A stretch of DNA of 64,000 bases, from positions 1 through 64,000 of the IMG/VR virus record IMGVR_UViG_3300042356_000058. One strand, written 5' to 3'. This stretch comes from a virus. The position numbers and the translations under genes are program-made. This document shows, one piece after another, positions 8,456-16,194 of this stretch. Each line of letters starts with the position of its first letter. Positions within the stretch are counted from its first letter, which is position 1. The notes under the pieces were generated by a model. That model searched no databases. It had not been told where the DNA came from and saw only the letters and a list, made by a program, of their open reading frames with translations.

Positions 8456-10950
8456 TTTCTAGAACCTTGGTTCCTGCTGTTTGAGAGCGCAGCAGTTCGC
8501 GCTTGTAAATCCATCTGGGCTTTACTCTTTGCAATGTCAGTGCCCAGCTGCACGCCTGCACGCTCTTGCTCAAACTGCTGTTTAGATTTACTTTCGTTGA
8601 TCTGCGCACCAACCTTAAGAGAGTCAAGCTCCAAGTTGCCTTTGACTTTTTCTTCTTCCAACGATTGTTTGTCGGAAGCAATGGCGGCGTCGATCATCAT
8701 CTTTTGTTTCTTCAACTCCAGCTCGCCTTGTTTGATCTGCAACTCCTGCATCTGAAGCTGCAAGACTGGGTCTTGTGCTTGTTGCTGTGCTTGTTGCTGG
8801 GCAGCTTGCGCTTGGTTCTGCATCAACACCTGATTGGCCGCTTGAGCCATCATTGCCGAGAGCGCAATCTCCACTTGTGGTGGCAACTTCTCGTCTTCGG
8901 GTGGCAGGGGCATGCCCAACTGCTGCTCGATCTGCTGGCGCATTTTGTAGCCAACGTGCTCTGCAATGTGCGCAGTAAGTGCACCCATGATCTTGGGAGC
9001 CTGTGGGTTCTGGCCAATAAACTGCTGAATCATCGGGTCTTGCAACATCATCATGTGCACTTGGATATGTGACTGATGGTCTTGGTACAGGAACGCTTTG
9101 AGCGGTGTGCCCTTGAGTGCGTTCTGATTCTCTTGCACTGGATCAATCGGTTTCTGATCGTCCTCAATCGGTACAAGTTTTTCTGCATTCTTGATACCCA
9201 ACACGTCCAGCATCCCGCGATGCAGCTCTGGCAAGTTGTAAATGTCTGGAGCCATCTGCGCCATCTGAATCACAGCTTGGTACTGCACCACTCGCTGGCT
9301 CATCGTCGCCGCATTGGGGTCAGACACAGGGATCACGTCCACCAAGTCATAGTCCGCTTGTTTAGCTTTGCGGTTGCCGTACTCTGGATCGTACGTGTAG
9401 TCTGGATCAGTGTAGTCACGGATCAGGTTCTTCAAGAGTTTTAACTCTTGCTTCAATGCAAAGTGCACACGAGCCTGCACAGCGGACATCACCTTAAGCT
9501 GTCTCTCTAGCAACGCCAGCGTTGTACCCACGGGCGCGTTCGCGCTCATGTCGGAGACCTTCATGTCTGAGGTAGATGCGAAGCGGCGGCCTTCTTCAAC
9601 AATGTTGTTGAGCAAGTTGTATAGCGTAGCGCTTGGCTCTTTGTATGGCAGGGGCAGGATGTTGTCCCGAATGTTGCCAGAACCAATGTCTACATCTCGC
9701 CACTCTCCGGGGGCAATCGGTGTGTCATCACCTTTAATCCGAAGGCCACGGGACTTAAGTCCGCCCGGTAAGTTTGACAGTGTGCCCGCATCCACCAACT
9801 GGCGCATGAGAGATGTTGCAGATTTGGCAAAGCCGCCGATGAGGTGGAACAAGCCAAAACCGTAGGCTCCGAAGCCGGGGATGTATTGGTAGTGGACGAA
9901 GTGCTGGCGCTTAAGTTTGAGGTCATCGTCTTCTTTCCAATTTCTACGAATCGACAAGATGTCGTTCGTGCCTTTGATGATGGTTACAACATAGGGCAGC
10001 ATGATGCCCGTCTTCTCACCCTCTTCGTCCTCGTCTTCGTAGCCTTCAAGGTCTAGGTCAACGTGGCACTCAAGCAAGATGTAGCGCTCATCGTTCAGGT
10101 CGCTAAAGCCTGTCTCTTTATCTTTGGCTTTCTGAATTTCTGTCTGCTCACGCGTGGGGTCAGACAACTCAACGTCATCAAGATAAAACCCTGACTGCTG
10201 AAGCTTAATAATCTCGTTCTTTGTTTTACGCATCACATGTGTGACGCGGTGGCATGTATCTAAATCTGTCGCGCCGTACGGGAGGATGATGTCTTCTGCA
10301 GGAATAAACATCGAGACTTGACGTCCCAAGCTGGGATCAAAGTACACCTTCTTAAACGCGGAACCGGTAGCGGGAAGTGACCACAGCATGCGCTCATGCT
10401 CAGCGCGGAACTCCACCATGTTCTCTGTCAACTCAAAGTTCATGTCTTCTTCAACGTTGGCCGCTTTCTCCCTTGTCTCTGGGGAATCTTTACCAACTAT
10501 TTTTGTACGCACAGGGCCACGCGCAGGGAACGTCTCGGTAATTGTCTCGGCTTGGAAGCGAACAACCGCTTCTGTAATCATGGGGTGGAACACGCCGCAC
10601 GCACCGTTCCAAGGTTCTGTGCGCTCCTCCATCTGCAGGCCCAGCAGTTTCAAACCTTCAACGTAAGACTTCTCCCACTCTTTGCGTGATGCTTTGTCGT
10701 TGTCAATATCACCTGCCAAGTCTCCAGCAAGTGACTGCAAGACGCTAGCAGAAACGTACTCGGCCAAGTTATCGGCAAAGCCTTCTTCCGTATCGTCATC
10801 CTCGGGAGTCATTGTGATCTCCAAACCATCCATGCCAATGGTGACTTCTTCGGGATCAACGATCTCGATTTCAATGGGGGACTCTTGCTCTGCAAGTGCG
10901 TCGATGCCAACGGGTTGTTGGTACAGCGCTTTGTCGATATTCGTTGCCAT
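8452..10950 (-). CDS. Portal protein (P22-like type)
   Basis: 832 residues, within the range of large P22-type portals. The N-terminus is acidic. The core from about residue 85 includes RKEWEKSYVEGLKLLG, EPWNGACGVFHPMITEAVVRFQAE and PARGPVRTKIVG, the clip and wing region of podovirus portals. FHLIGGFAKSATSLMRQLVDAG (about residue 385) and the VGTTLALLERQLKVMSAVQ helix follow. The last 150 residues are a Gln/Ala-rich coiled coil (QAAQQQAQQQAQDP onward), as expected for a barrel extension into the head. It forms the dodecameric DNA entry ring and the docking site for terminase. It lies 8 bases after the terminase stop, with GGAAC before the start. Confidence 0.9.
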   Translation of the reverse strand: MATNIDKALYQQPVGIDALAEQESPIEIEIVDPEEVTIGMDGLEITMTPEDDDTEEGFADNLAEYVSASVLQSLAGDLAGDIDNDKASRKEWEKSYVEGLKLLGLQMEERTEPWNGACGVFHPMITEAVVRFQAETITETFPARGPVRTKIVGKDSPETREKAANVEEDMNFELTENMVEFRAEHERMLWSLPATGSAFKKVYFDPSLGRQVSMFIPAEDIILPYGATDLDTCHRVTHVMRKTKNEIIKLQQSGFYLDDVELSDPTREQTEIQKAKDKETGFSDLNDERYILLECHVDLDLEGYEDEDEEGEKTGIMLPYVVTIIKGTNDILSIRRNWKEDDDLKLKRQHFVHYQYIPGFGAYGFGLFHLIGGFAKSATSLMRQLVDAGTLSNLPGGLKSRGLRIKGDDTPIAPGEWRDVDIGSGNIRDNILPLPYKEPSATLYNLLNNIVEEGRRFASTSDMKVSDMSANAPVGTTLALLERQLKVMSAVQARVHFALKQELKLLKNLIRDYTDPDYTYDPEYGNRKAKQADYDLVDVIPVSDPNAATMSQRVVQYQAVIQMAQMAPDIYNLPELHRGMLDVLGIKNAEKLVPIEDDQKPIDPVQENQNALKGTPLKAFLYQDHQSHIQVHMMMLQDPMIQQFIGQNPQAPKIMGALTAHIAEHVGYKMRQQIEQQLGMPLPPEDEKLPPQVEIALSAMMAQAANQVLMQNQAQAAQQQAQQQAQDPVLQLQMQELQIKQGELELKKQKMMIDAAIASDKQSLEEEKVKGNLELDSLKVGAQINESKSKQQFEQERAGVQLGTDIAKSKAQMDLQARTAALSNSRNQGSRK

Positions 10951-10958
10951 GTTGTTCC

Positions 10959-12500
10959 TTAATAGTATGCCGCTTTGCGCCCATAGTTGTACAGCCGGTC
11001 TTCTTTCTCGTCAGAGTCGAGAGCAATAAACCCACCTTGCCTGTACCGCAATAGCGCTTGTGTTGTCGTATCCACGTAGTCGTCGTGCTCCCCAACGGGG
11101 AACGCCGCTATCTCTTCAATCACTTCCCGTGCCCAGCGTGTGTCGGGTGCCCAGACTTTACCACTGCTGAATAAATCTGCAACCGCGTTCACACGCACCA
11201 TCTTGTCGTTGCCCCGAGACGGGCTGAACTCCTGCACCGGTATGCCAGTGGCTCTAAGTTCTTGTATCAGTGGTGCGCCAGCTGCCTTTTTCTCCACAAT
11301 GAACGCGTCTGGTTCCCACTCTTTCCAGTGTTTGAGCGCCACGGCCTTAAGTTCTGGAAAAGCCATCCGGTCTTTAAACGCGTCGAGCAGGATAAGTTGG
11401 GGCGAGTCATTCTCTTCCTCGTTGTAGAACACGCCCCATGTGGTGCATGCTGAATAGTCCGAGTTGTTCTTGGTCTCAAACGCCGTGTCCCACGACTGAA
11501 TGATGTATTCACACTTTGGAGGGTCGTCCTTCTCCCAGCTACGCCACATCCTGCGCGAGATGACAGCGCTGTTCTCAGATGTGGGCTGCTGCATGTACTG
11601 CGCGTTCCAATAACGCGGGTCAAGCGACGCTTTCGTAGACTTAAGTGATGTTAGTGGCCACTGCTCTGGCCAAAGTGACTTCTCGTCCTCTGTGTCCTCG
11701 TTCAGTATCGCAGGCAGCTCCACAATATCCCACGGAATCGCCTCAGGATTCTTAGACTGGTAGTCAATTAAGCGTCCAGTCAAGTCCAAGAGCGACCACC
11801 TAGTCATAATGACTATGATCGCCCCGCCCGGCATCAAACGTTGGAGCGGGCCTGTCTGGAACCACGACCATGCGGTGTCAAAAGCCAGTCTGCTATTTGT
11901 TTTAACGTCCTGCTCGGAATGAGGATCATCAATAACGAACAAATCAGCACCACGACCAGCAAGAGCGCCCCCGACACCAGCAGCATAATACTGACCGCCA
12001 GCGCTTGTAGACCACTTACCAGCAGCCTTTTGGTCATCTGCAACCAACGTCTGAGGAAAAACATCACGGTACTCCTCCGAATCAATCAAATTTCGCACCC
12101 GCCGACCGAAGTCCTCCGACAGACCCGCAGTGTGCGTGCCCATGATGATCTTCTTGTTGGGGTATTTGCCCAGAAAGTACGCAGGGAACAGGTACGAGGA
12201 GAACTCAGACTTGCCCATACGAGGCGCGATGTTGATAATCACCCGTTTTTTCTGCCCCTCGACCACGTCCGTGAAGATTTTTGCCAGTTTCCTGTGGTGC
12301 GGGCCAATCTTAAAGCCGGGATACACAGATGTAGCAAAACCCAACATGTTTGTTTTGGCCGCTTGCAGACTGGCGCGGCGTTCGCGCACCTCTAAATCAT
12401 CGAGCAATTCAATCTTGTCGTTCAAACTCATGTACGGAAGCGCTTTTTGTATAGCCTCCAGCTCCACTTTGCTTATCGACGTGAACTGTTCAAGATTCAT
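10959..12500 (-). CDS. terL: Terminase large subunit
   Basis: 513 residues from the ATG at 12500 (GAGAG upstream); an alternative start at 12530 adds ten residues. The ATPase domain has Walker A IAPRMGKSE (91-99) and Walker B LFVIDDPHSE (187-196). The RNaseH-like nuclease domain begins at IIQSWDTAFETKNNSDYSA (about residue 330), with a late acidic motif EHDDYVDTTTQALLRY near the C-terminus. It cuts concatemers and drives DNA packaging through the portal. It overlaps the small-subunit gene by 11 bases, a common arrangement. Confidence 0.95.
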   Translation of the reverse strand: MNLEQFTSISKVELEAIQKALPYMSLNDKIELLDDLEVRERRASLQAAKTNMLGFATSVYPGFKIGPHHRKLAKIFTDVVEGQKKRVIINIAPRMGKSEFSSYLFPAYFLGKYPNKKIIMGTHTAGLSEDFGRRVRNLIDSEEYRDVFPQTLVADDQKAAGKWSTSAGGQYYAAGVGGALAGRGADLFVIDDPHSEQDVKTNSRLAFDTAWSWFQTGPLQRLMPGGAIIVIMTRWSLLDLTGRLIDYQSKNPEAIPWDIVELPAILNEDTEDEKSLWPEQWPLTSLKSTKASLDPRYWNAQYMQQPTSENSAVISRRMWRSWEKDDPPKCEYIIQSWDTAFETKNNSDYSACTTWGVFYNEEENDSPQLILLDAFKDRMAFPELKAVALKHWKEWEPDAFIVEKKAAGAPLIQELRATGIPVQEFSPSRGNDKMVRVNAVADLFSSGKVWAPDTRWAREVIEEIAAFPVGEHDDYVDTTTQALLRYRQGGFIALDSDEKEDRLYNYGRKAAYY

Positions 12501-13101
12501 CTGTGCTCTCTGACCCATCATTCTGCACAAGTGGGATATCTTCTGGGCGCTCGGAAACGTCCACCACGTCTATCACCCCCATGAACTTGGCCAACTTATC
12601 TTTGATGCGCTGCTCAACTTCAGCGTCACTCATCTCAATCTTCTTGACCTCAATTTGCTCAGTAAACAGCCCGACTTCCGTGACTTTACCTAGCGCGATC
12701 AAAGCTTTCAGGCGGATGTTGGCGTTGGGGGACTTAGTCTCTTCAACCAGCTTGGCCACTGTGTAGCCCCGGATCTCCTGCGCCATATCAATAAACTGCC
12801 AGTCATAGGCCGCCAACATGCCTGTCAGATGTCTTACAGCAGGGGGAGTCTTAAGTTCAGCAAGAGAAGCTTTTTGCTCCGTGGTATCTGCGTTGGTGGT
12901 GAGCGTGTTGAATGCTTTTCGTGCAGCTTGTGTTTGTTGCTGATCCGCAACAGAGGCGTCATCTTCTACGCCTAACTCTGCTAACCACTGCTCTGTGGCT
13001 ACTTGCGCAGACAGCAAAGCTTCTGGCTCCGCGTCGTCCAACTTTTCAAACCCATCCCGAGAGGTGACCTCAGGTTCAAAATGCACCAAGTGATCTAACA
13101 T
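12490..13101 (-). CDS. Putative terminase small subunit
   Basis: 203 residues, acidic, mostly helical, first gene of the leftward late unit and overlapping the large subunit. The C-terminal half has VKKIEMSDAEVEQRIKDKLAKFMGVIDVVDV. The middle (AAYDWQFIDMAQEIRGYTVAKLVEETKSPNANIRLKALI) could be the helical DNA-recognition or repeat part. No clear HTH match was made, so the assignment is by position and size. AAAAGGA lies about 9 bases before the ATG. Confidence 0.65.
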   Translation of the reverse strand: MLDHLVHFEPEVTSRDGFEKLDDAEPEALLSAQVATEQWLAELGVEDDASVADQQQTQAARKAFNTLTTNADTTEQKASLAELKTPPAVRHLTGMLAAYDWQFIDMAQEIRGYTVAKLVEETKSPNANIRLKALIALGKVTEVGLFTEQIEVKKIEMSDAEVEQRIKDKLAKFMGVIDVVDVSERPEDIPLVQNDGSESTDES

Positions 13102-13139
13102 GCGTAGGAATCCTTTTCAGTTGCTTCCTCGTTGGCGCT

Positions 13140-13169
13140 AGTGTACACTTCTTTTCGGCGAGTGCGCAA
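13140..13169 (-). promoter_or_regulatory. Possible promoter of the leftward late unit
   Basis: On the minus strand TTGCGC (13164-13169) and TACACT (13140-13145) are spaced 18 bases apart and would start transcription about 30 bases before the first late gene. The match to sigma70 is only moderate. The same 100 bases also hold a possible 21-codon leader peptide (ATG at 13203), which I could not confirm. Confidence 0.3.
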
Positions 13170-13208
13170 GCATTTGCTTCTCCTCGATGGTTTCAGTTGC
13201 CATCTTTA

Positions 13209-13245
13209 CCCCCGGAACGTCTGCAGATGCCCGGGGGTTTTTTTT
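13209..13245 (+). terminator. Intrinsic terminator facing right in the divergent region
   Basis: CCCCCGG (13209-13215) pairs with CCGGGGG (13231-13237), and the 15-base loop contains a CTGCAG palindrome. Eight T residues follow on the plus strand. No plus-strand gene lies to its left, so it would stop rightward antisense transcription coming out of the late genes before it enters the early control region. Confidence 0.6.
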
Positions 13246-13416
13246 GCCTCGAGGTTTTTCCAAATTTTTATAAAATTTTACGGGGGTGCTGTGTTTTTAT
13301 ACAGTATTGTGATTCCGGATTTTTTAAAAATTGAATCGTGGTTACGAAACAGTGTTCACACCATGACGCCACGGCACGGCTCAATAGGGCTTGGTGGGGG
13401 TAGGGTGGGGGTCAAG

Positions 13417-13434
13417 TGTGGTCAAGTGACCACT
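13417..13434. promoter_or_regulatory. 18-bp palindrome, copy 1 (TGTGGTCA-AG-TGACCACT)
   Basis: One mismatch from the family consensus TGTGGTCANNTGACCACA. It lies 28 bases upstream of the extended -10 at 13463, where a bound protein could act on that promoter. The four other copies lie in gaps downstream to 16304. Confidence 0.7.
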
Positions 13435-13459
13435 GTCAAGTGGATACGGCAACGACTTG

Positions 13460-13468
13460 TGGTATACT
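13460..13468 (+). promoter_or_regulatory. Early rightward promoter, extended -10
   Basis: TGG followed by TATACT (13463-13468) gives an extended -10 element. No good -35 is visible, which extended -10 promoters tolerate. The predicted start is near 13475, directly before the two-hairpin transcript. Confidence 0.55.
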
Positions 13469-13474
13469 AGATGC

Positions 13475-13530
13475 ATCGGTTGGGGATTGCCTAGCCGATT
13501 GGTTGCCTCGCCCATTGCGAGGCTTTTTTA
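13475..13530 (+). ncRNA. Short two-hairpin RNA or attenuator ending in a terminator
   Basis: ATCGGTT (13475-13481) pairs with AGCCGAT (13493-13499). Then GCCTCGC (13505-13511) pairs with GCGAGGC (13517-13523) and six T residues follow. With the promoter at 13463-13468, this would make a transcript of about 55 nucleotides. It lies between the promoter and the first early gene, so it is either a small RNA or an attenuator that must be read through. The stems are seen directly; the transcript is inferred. Confidence 0.5.
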
Positions 13531-13545
13531 TTTAGGAATCAAATC

Positions 13546-13929
13546 ATGAACAAGCAATACGCAAAGTTCCTCGCATCACTTCGCACCGCACTCACAGCCA
13601 ACCGAAAGGCTGGTGAGGCCCTTGCAGAGTATCGACCTATCTACAACAAGCTAGCACCAGAGTCACAGTTCGTGGTGCGCTTGGAAGTAGCAGGCGAGAT
13701 CGCTGACGCCTTTGAGTGCGAGGTGCGTGAGAGTGTGTATCGTGGCGAAAAGACCATAGCCTTCGATGGTGATCGCAAGAGTGATGCACGCAATGCGCTT
13801 CGCTACTACTTCCCTGTGAAGTCTGACTCACGTGGTTCGAACAACAAGGCAGACCCAGTAGCTGACTTGCTCAAGAAGTTCAACGCACTGAGCGCAGGTG
13901 AGAAACGCCGTTTCTTGAAGGCAATCTAA
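13546..13929 (+). CDS. First early gene, unknown function
   Basis: 127 residues, basic C-terminus (LSAGEKRRFLKAI) and a helical N-terminal half (YAKFLASLRTALTANRKAGEALAEY). AGGA lies 8 bases before the ATG. It is followed within 2 bases by palindrome copy 2 and then by a hairpin with T residues, so it may form its own transcription unit. Early position suggests a host-takeover or regulatory role (inference only). Confidence 0.75.
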   Translation: MNKQYAKFLASLRTALTANRKAGEALAEYRPIYNKLAPESQFVVRLEVAGEIADAFECEVRESVYRGEKTIAFDGDRKSDARNALRYYFPVKSDSRGSNNKADPVADLLKKFNALSAGEKRRFLKAI

Positions 13930-13930
13930 T

Positions 13931-13948
13931 TGTGGTCATTTGACCACA
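13931..13948. promoter_or_regulatory. 18-bp palindrome, copy 2 (TT centre)
   Basis: TGTGGTCATTTGACCACA starts one base after the stop of the preceding gene. It is followed by GTTTTTT, so on the plus transcript it also resembles a small intrinsic terminator with an 8-bp stem and a two-base centre. Operator and terminator roles cannot be separated from sequence. Confidence 0.75.
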
Positions 13949-13963
13949 GTTTTTTCGGAGAGC

Positions 13964-13990
13964 ACAACGGGCGAGGTCTGCCCGTTGTTT
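13964..13990 (+). terminator. Probable intrinsic terminator after the first early gene
   Basis: ACAACGGGC (13964-13972) pairs with GCCCGTTGT (13980-13988) around a 7-base loop, followed by a short T-rich stretch. The stem is 9 bp and perfect. The T tract is short, so efficiency may be partial. Confidence 0.55.
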
Positions 13991-14017
13991 CATTTACTGT
14001 CAATCTAAGGAATCACT

Positions 14018-14146
14018 ATGACAACCAAAGAACTACAACAACTTGTTCGTGAGTACATGAACGAGCCTGACCACAACAAAGCCGCCGTTCTCTACGAACG
14101 CATCATCAACGAATACGACAGCCTCGGCAAAGTCGTCCCCTTCTAA
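14018..14146 (+). CDS. Small early protein, 42 residues
   Basis: Reads MTTKELQQLVREYMNEP and ends LGKVVPF; helical and acidic. AAGGAATCACT before the ATG is the same ribosome-site pattern used by the next gene (AAGGAATCATC), and the stop lies 9 bases before that gene. The shared leader and tight spacing support it as real. Function unknown. Confidence 0.7.
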   Translation: MTTKELQQLVREYMNEPDHNKAAVLYERIINEYDSLGKVVPF

Positions 14147-14155
14147 GGAATCATC

Positions 14156-14362
14156 ATGAGCAAATCATCTAAAAACAAACACTACGCCCTCTCTCAAATG
14201 AAAGAACTGCGTGCAGAGTTCGTAGCCATGCGTGACAAGTGGGAGAAAGACCCACGAGCAGTCATGCAATACAAAGCGCAACTGCGTGAGCAGAAGGCGA
14301 AAGAGTCCATCAATGAGTGGGAACAAATCAAGCGTGAGTCCAAACAACTGCGCCTCCTCTAA
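14156..14362 (+). CDS. Small basic early protein, unknown function
   Basis: 68 residues, very rich in Lys, Glu, Gln and Arg, predicted helical (YALSQMKELRAEFVAMRDKWE). AAGGAATCATC precedes the ATG. Palindrome copy 3 starts one base after its stop. Confidence 0.7.
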   Translation: MSKSSKNKHYALSQMKELRAEFVAMRDKWEKDPRAVMQYKAQLREQKAKESINEWEQIKRESKQLRLL

Positions 14363-14363
14363 G

Positions 14364-14381
14364 TGTGGTCAAATGACCACA
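14364..14381. promoter_or_regulatory. 18-bp palindrome, copy 3 (AA centre)
   Basis: TGTGGTCAAATGACCACA, perfect arms. No T run follows, so a terminator role is unlikely here. The next 400 bases carry no gene. Confidence 0.75.
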
Positions 14382-14388
14382 ATCAATC

Positions 14389-14410
14389 TCTCCACAACGT
14401 GTTGTGGAGA
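14389..14410. repeat. Inverted repeat, 10-bp arms
   Basis: TCTCCACAAC (14389-14398) and GTTGTGGAGA (14401-14410) with a two-base centre GT. It lies 7 bases after palindrome copy 3 and differs from it in sequence. There is no T tract, so a protein-binding site or a stable 5' hairpin is more likely than a terminator. Confidence 0.6.
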
Positions 14411-14700
14411 AGTAGGGTAAAAGTGTTGTTTTTTCGCACATACCCACCACTTGACACAACTGGACACACACGAGGGTATCCCGCAACCCGCATGGATACT
14501 AGCGTTCAGCGTACACACGTCCACAATACCTATATATATAAATACAATTTTCATTTAGATATATATATCTGTATGTTGCTGGGTGTGTCTAGTTGTTCAA
14601 GTTTTTATCTTAGTCTTAGTGTTCTTGAAAAATGGTGGGTATTGTGGTCACATCGAGTGCAAACCCGCGTGTATACTACGTTTGACCTCGTCATCCACAA
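14411..14700. other. Gene-free AT-rich segment, possible replication origin
   Basis: No credible gene lies here on either strand. It holds a long alternating A/T tract (14529-14574) with the palindrome AGATATATATATCT (14558-14571), a GTATCC / GGATAC inverted repeat near 14477-14500, a half copy of the 18-bp palindrome (TTGTGGTCA at 14643), a TATACT element (14672-14677) and TCATCCACA (14691-14699), one base from a DnaA box. With the adjoining repeat array this resembles an origin, but no single element proves it. Confidence 0.35.
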
Positions 14701-14763
14701 GTGGGCCACCTGTGTTGACTGGTGGGCCAGTTACAAAACCAAGTGGGCCAGTTAGCCCCAACC
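14701..14763 (+). repeat. Three direct repeats with exact 21-base spacing
   Basis: GTGGGCCA occurs at 14701, 14722 and 14743. The second and third copies share the longer GTGGGCCAGTTA. The 21-base period is two helical turns, so bound proteins would sit on one face of the DNA. The array ends 15 bases before the next start codon. Iteron or operator array are the two readings. Confidence 0.6.
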
Positions 14764-14777
14764 TGTAAGGATAAAGT

Positions 14778-15410
14778 ATGCAAATCAAAACGTGCGCTAA
14801 ATGTGGGGAGTCGCGCCCCCTCAAAGATTTCACGTACCTTGCCACGTATGCACAGTCAAAAGCATGGGGTCGAGCAGGCAATGTGCGTATGGAGTTAACC
14901 TCCAAGAACTGCAAAGACTGCCGCCCCAAGCGCAAACCAGTAGCAAAGCTCAGCGCCAAGGAGATACACAACAGGGTTCAGACAGGCGACATGAACGCAC
15001 TCATGGCCAAGCACCTCAGAGAAAAGCAAGCTCAAGATGAGCACAACAAGCAAGCTATCGCATCACGCAGGCGATGGCTCAAGGTATGGAAGGCAGAGCT
15101 AGCCGAGGCACTCAAGCCCATCACATACGAGATCGTCAGCGCCCGTAACGCATGGATGTACGCAAGGCGCAATGGTTACGTAGACAAGGCCACGTTCTAC
15201 CATGAATACATGGGGATGTTACAGCTAGCCAAGAACAGGGTCGAGTTCAATCATGCGTTACGCCCACGCCGACCTGCTAGCGCAAGGTGGGCGGACTACA
15301 TAGACGATGCCATCTTTGCGAAAACACGCGAGATGTGGGCGGTGCTACCGCCTGTATATAAACACAGCAAGATACCCTTGCTGATAACGTACCGCCCCGA
15401 TGGGGAGTAA
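14778..15410 (+). CDS. Zinc-finger-like early protein, unknown function
   Basis: 210 residues. The N-terminus CAKCGESRPLKDF and the later CKDCRPKRKP (about residues 45-55) form a CxxC...CxxC pair like the zinc knuckles that precede HNH domains, but no HNH core follows. The rest is basic and helical (SRRRWLKVWKAELAEALKP, WMYARRNGYVDKATFYHEY). AAGGATAAAGT lies before the ATG. DNA or RNA binding is a reasonable guess. Palindrome copy 4 follows the stop. Confidence 0.75.
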   Translation: MQIKTCAKCGESRPLKDFTYLATYAQSKAWGRAGNVRMELTSKNCKDCRPKRKPVAKLSAKEIHNRVQTGDMNALMAKHLREKQAQDEHNKQAIASRRRWLKVWKAELAEALKPITYEIVSARNAWMYARRNGYVDKATFYHEYMGMLQLAKNRVEFNHALRPRRPASARWADYIDDAIFAKTREMWAVLPPVYKHSKIPLLITYRPDGE

Positions 15411-15416
15411 ACCGAA

Positions 15417-15434
15417 TGTGGTCAATTGACCACA
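15417..15434. promoter_or_regulatory. 18-bp palindrome, copy 4 (AT centre, perfect)
   Basis: TGTGGTCAATTGACCACA is a perfect 18-bp palindrome 6 bases after a stop codon and 43 bases before the next start. No T run follows it. Confidence 0.8.
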
Positions 15435-15477
15435 ATGCCGCCAGTCATTCACTGGCAAACAACTTAGGGAGAAGTAA

Positions 15478-15642
15478 ATGAAACTAACACAAGACGAACT
15501 ATGGGATTTGTCCGAGATTGCTTGGGCTCACGCTCAACACAACGACGAAGACCCCGAGTACTACGACAAGTTCGAGGCATTGCATAAGAAACTTACGGCA
15601 ATGGCAATAGCAATCAGAGACAAAGAAGGAGTAATCAAATGA
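15478..15642 (+). CDS. Small acidic early protein, 54 residues
   Basis: Starts MKLTQDELWDLSEIAWAHA and ends RDKEGVIK. GGGAGAAG lies just upstream of the ATG. The stop overlaps the next start (ATGA), so the two are translationally coupled. Function unknown. Confidence 0.75.
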   Translation: MKLTQDELWDLSEIAWAHAQHNDEDPEYYDKFEALHKKLTAMAIAIRDKEGVIK

Positions 15643-15893
15643 AAAGCATATGGATAGCGGTCGGTCGTGATGCCGACTTCGGAGAAGATCACACAGTCGA
15701 GGACATGTATGTGTTCGAGTCATCGTTCGACGCACACAAGTTCATCAGGGGCATCAAGCATTACATGGACATACCCGAGAAGATACGCAACCAAGACTGG
15801 TCGGTAGAGGAGCACCCTATAAACGAGAACAAGATCAGCGCCTTGTTGAATTTTCACAGCACCCACAAGGAGGATACAAATGGTGATAACTAA
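15639..15893 (+). CDS. Small early protein, unknown function
   Basis: 84 residues, acidic. It begins IWIAVGRDADFGEDHTVEDMYVF and continues with a helical centre (SFDAHKFIRGIKHYMDIPEK). It is coupled to the genes on both sides by overlap (ATGA at its start, 14 bases at its end). No family was recognised. Confidence 0.7.
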   Translation: MKSIWIAVGRDADFGEDHTVEDMYVFESSFDAHKFIRGIKHYMDIPEKIRNQDWSVEEHPINENKISALLNFHSTHKEDTNGDN

Positions 15894-16194
15894 GCCAACT
15901 AAAAAGAGTTGGGTTGAGTATGGTATGGACAACCCGTTCATATTCAAACCCAAGTACATCAAGTTCAGGCCACCACGCATCAAGCCTATCAAAGAGGACG
16001 ACTACCAACTGCTCGACTTCTTGATGTGCTTTGCGGCATACGACGTGAAGGGGTTCGCCTCGTCCGAGTTCACGGCGGGTAGTCTCAGCTACCTACTACG
16101 CACCTATGGCGAGAGCTTCACGCTCATGGGACACAACATCTACAAATATCACTTAACGGAGATACGCAATGCATACGCTGTGGCAGAAATTTGA
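15880..16194 (+). CDS. Small early protein, unknown function
   Basis: 104 residues. The N-terminal half is basic (FKPKYIKFRPPRIKPIK). The second half, DYQLLDFLMCFAAYDVKGFASSEF onward, looks like a compact helical domain of winged-helix size. AAGGAGGATACAA precedes the ATG, an excellent ribosome site. It overlaps the tiny membrane gene that follows by 26 bases. Confidence 0.7.
   Translation: MVITKPTKKSWVEYGMDNPFIFKPKYIKFRPPRIKPIKEDDYQLLDFLMCFAAYDVKGFASSEFTAGSLSYLLRTYGESFTLMGHNIYKYHLTEIRNAYAVAEI

Larger units (their letters stand above)
13246..13545. promoter_or_regulatory. Divergent control region between late and early units
   Basis: There is no convincing gene in these 300 bases. Contents from left to right are an AT-rich stretch (13258-13340) with an AAATTTT / AAAATTTT inverted repeat, a G-rich stretch (13391-13411), three copies of GTCAAGTG (13411, 13421, 13435), the first 18-bp palindrome, an extended -10 promoter and a two-hairpin transcript. 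The plus-strand reading frame that covers 13132-13470 has no ribosome site and a composition unlike the neighbouring genes, so I do not accept it. Confidence 0.6.

Noticed and set aside
13132-13470. Plus-strand frame of 112 residues in the control region
   Set aside because: No ribosome site, it runs through a terminator, operator and promoter, and its composition is unlike the neighbouring genes.
14648-14971. Minus-strand frame of 107 residues
   Set aside because: It lies mostly opposite the convincing gene at 14778 and the repeat array; no ribosome site and no minus-strand neighbours.
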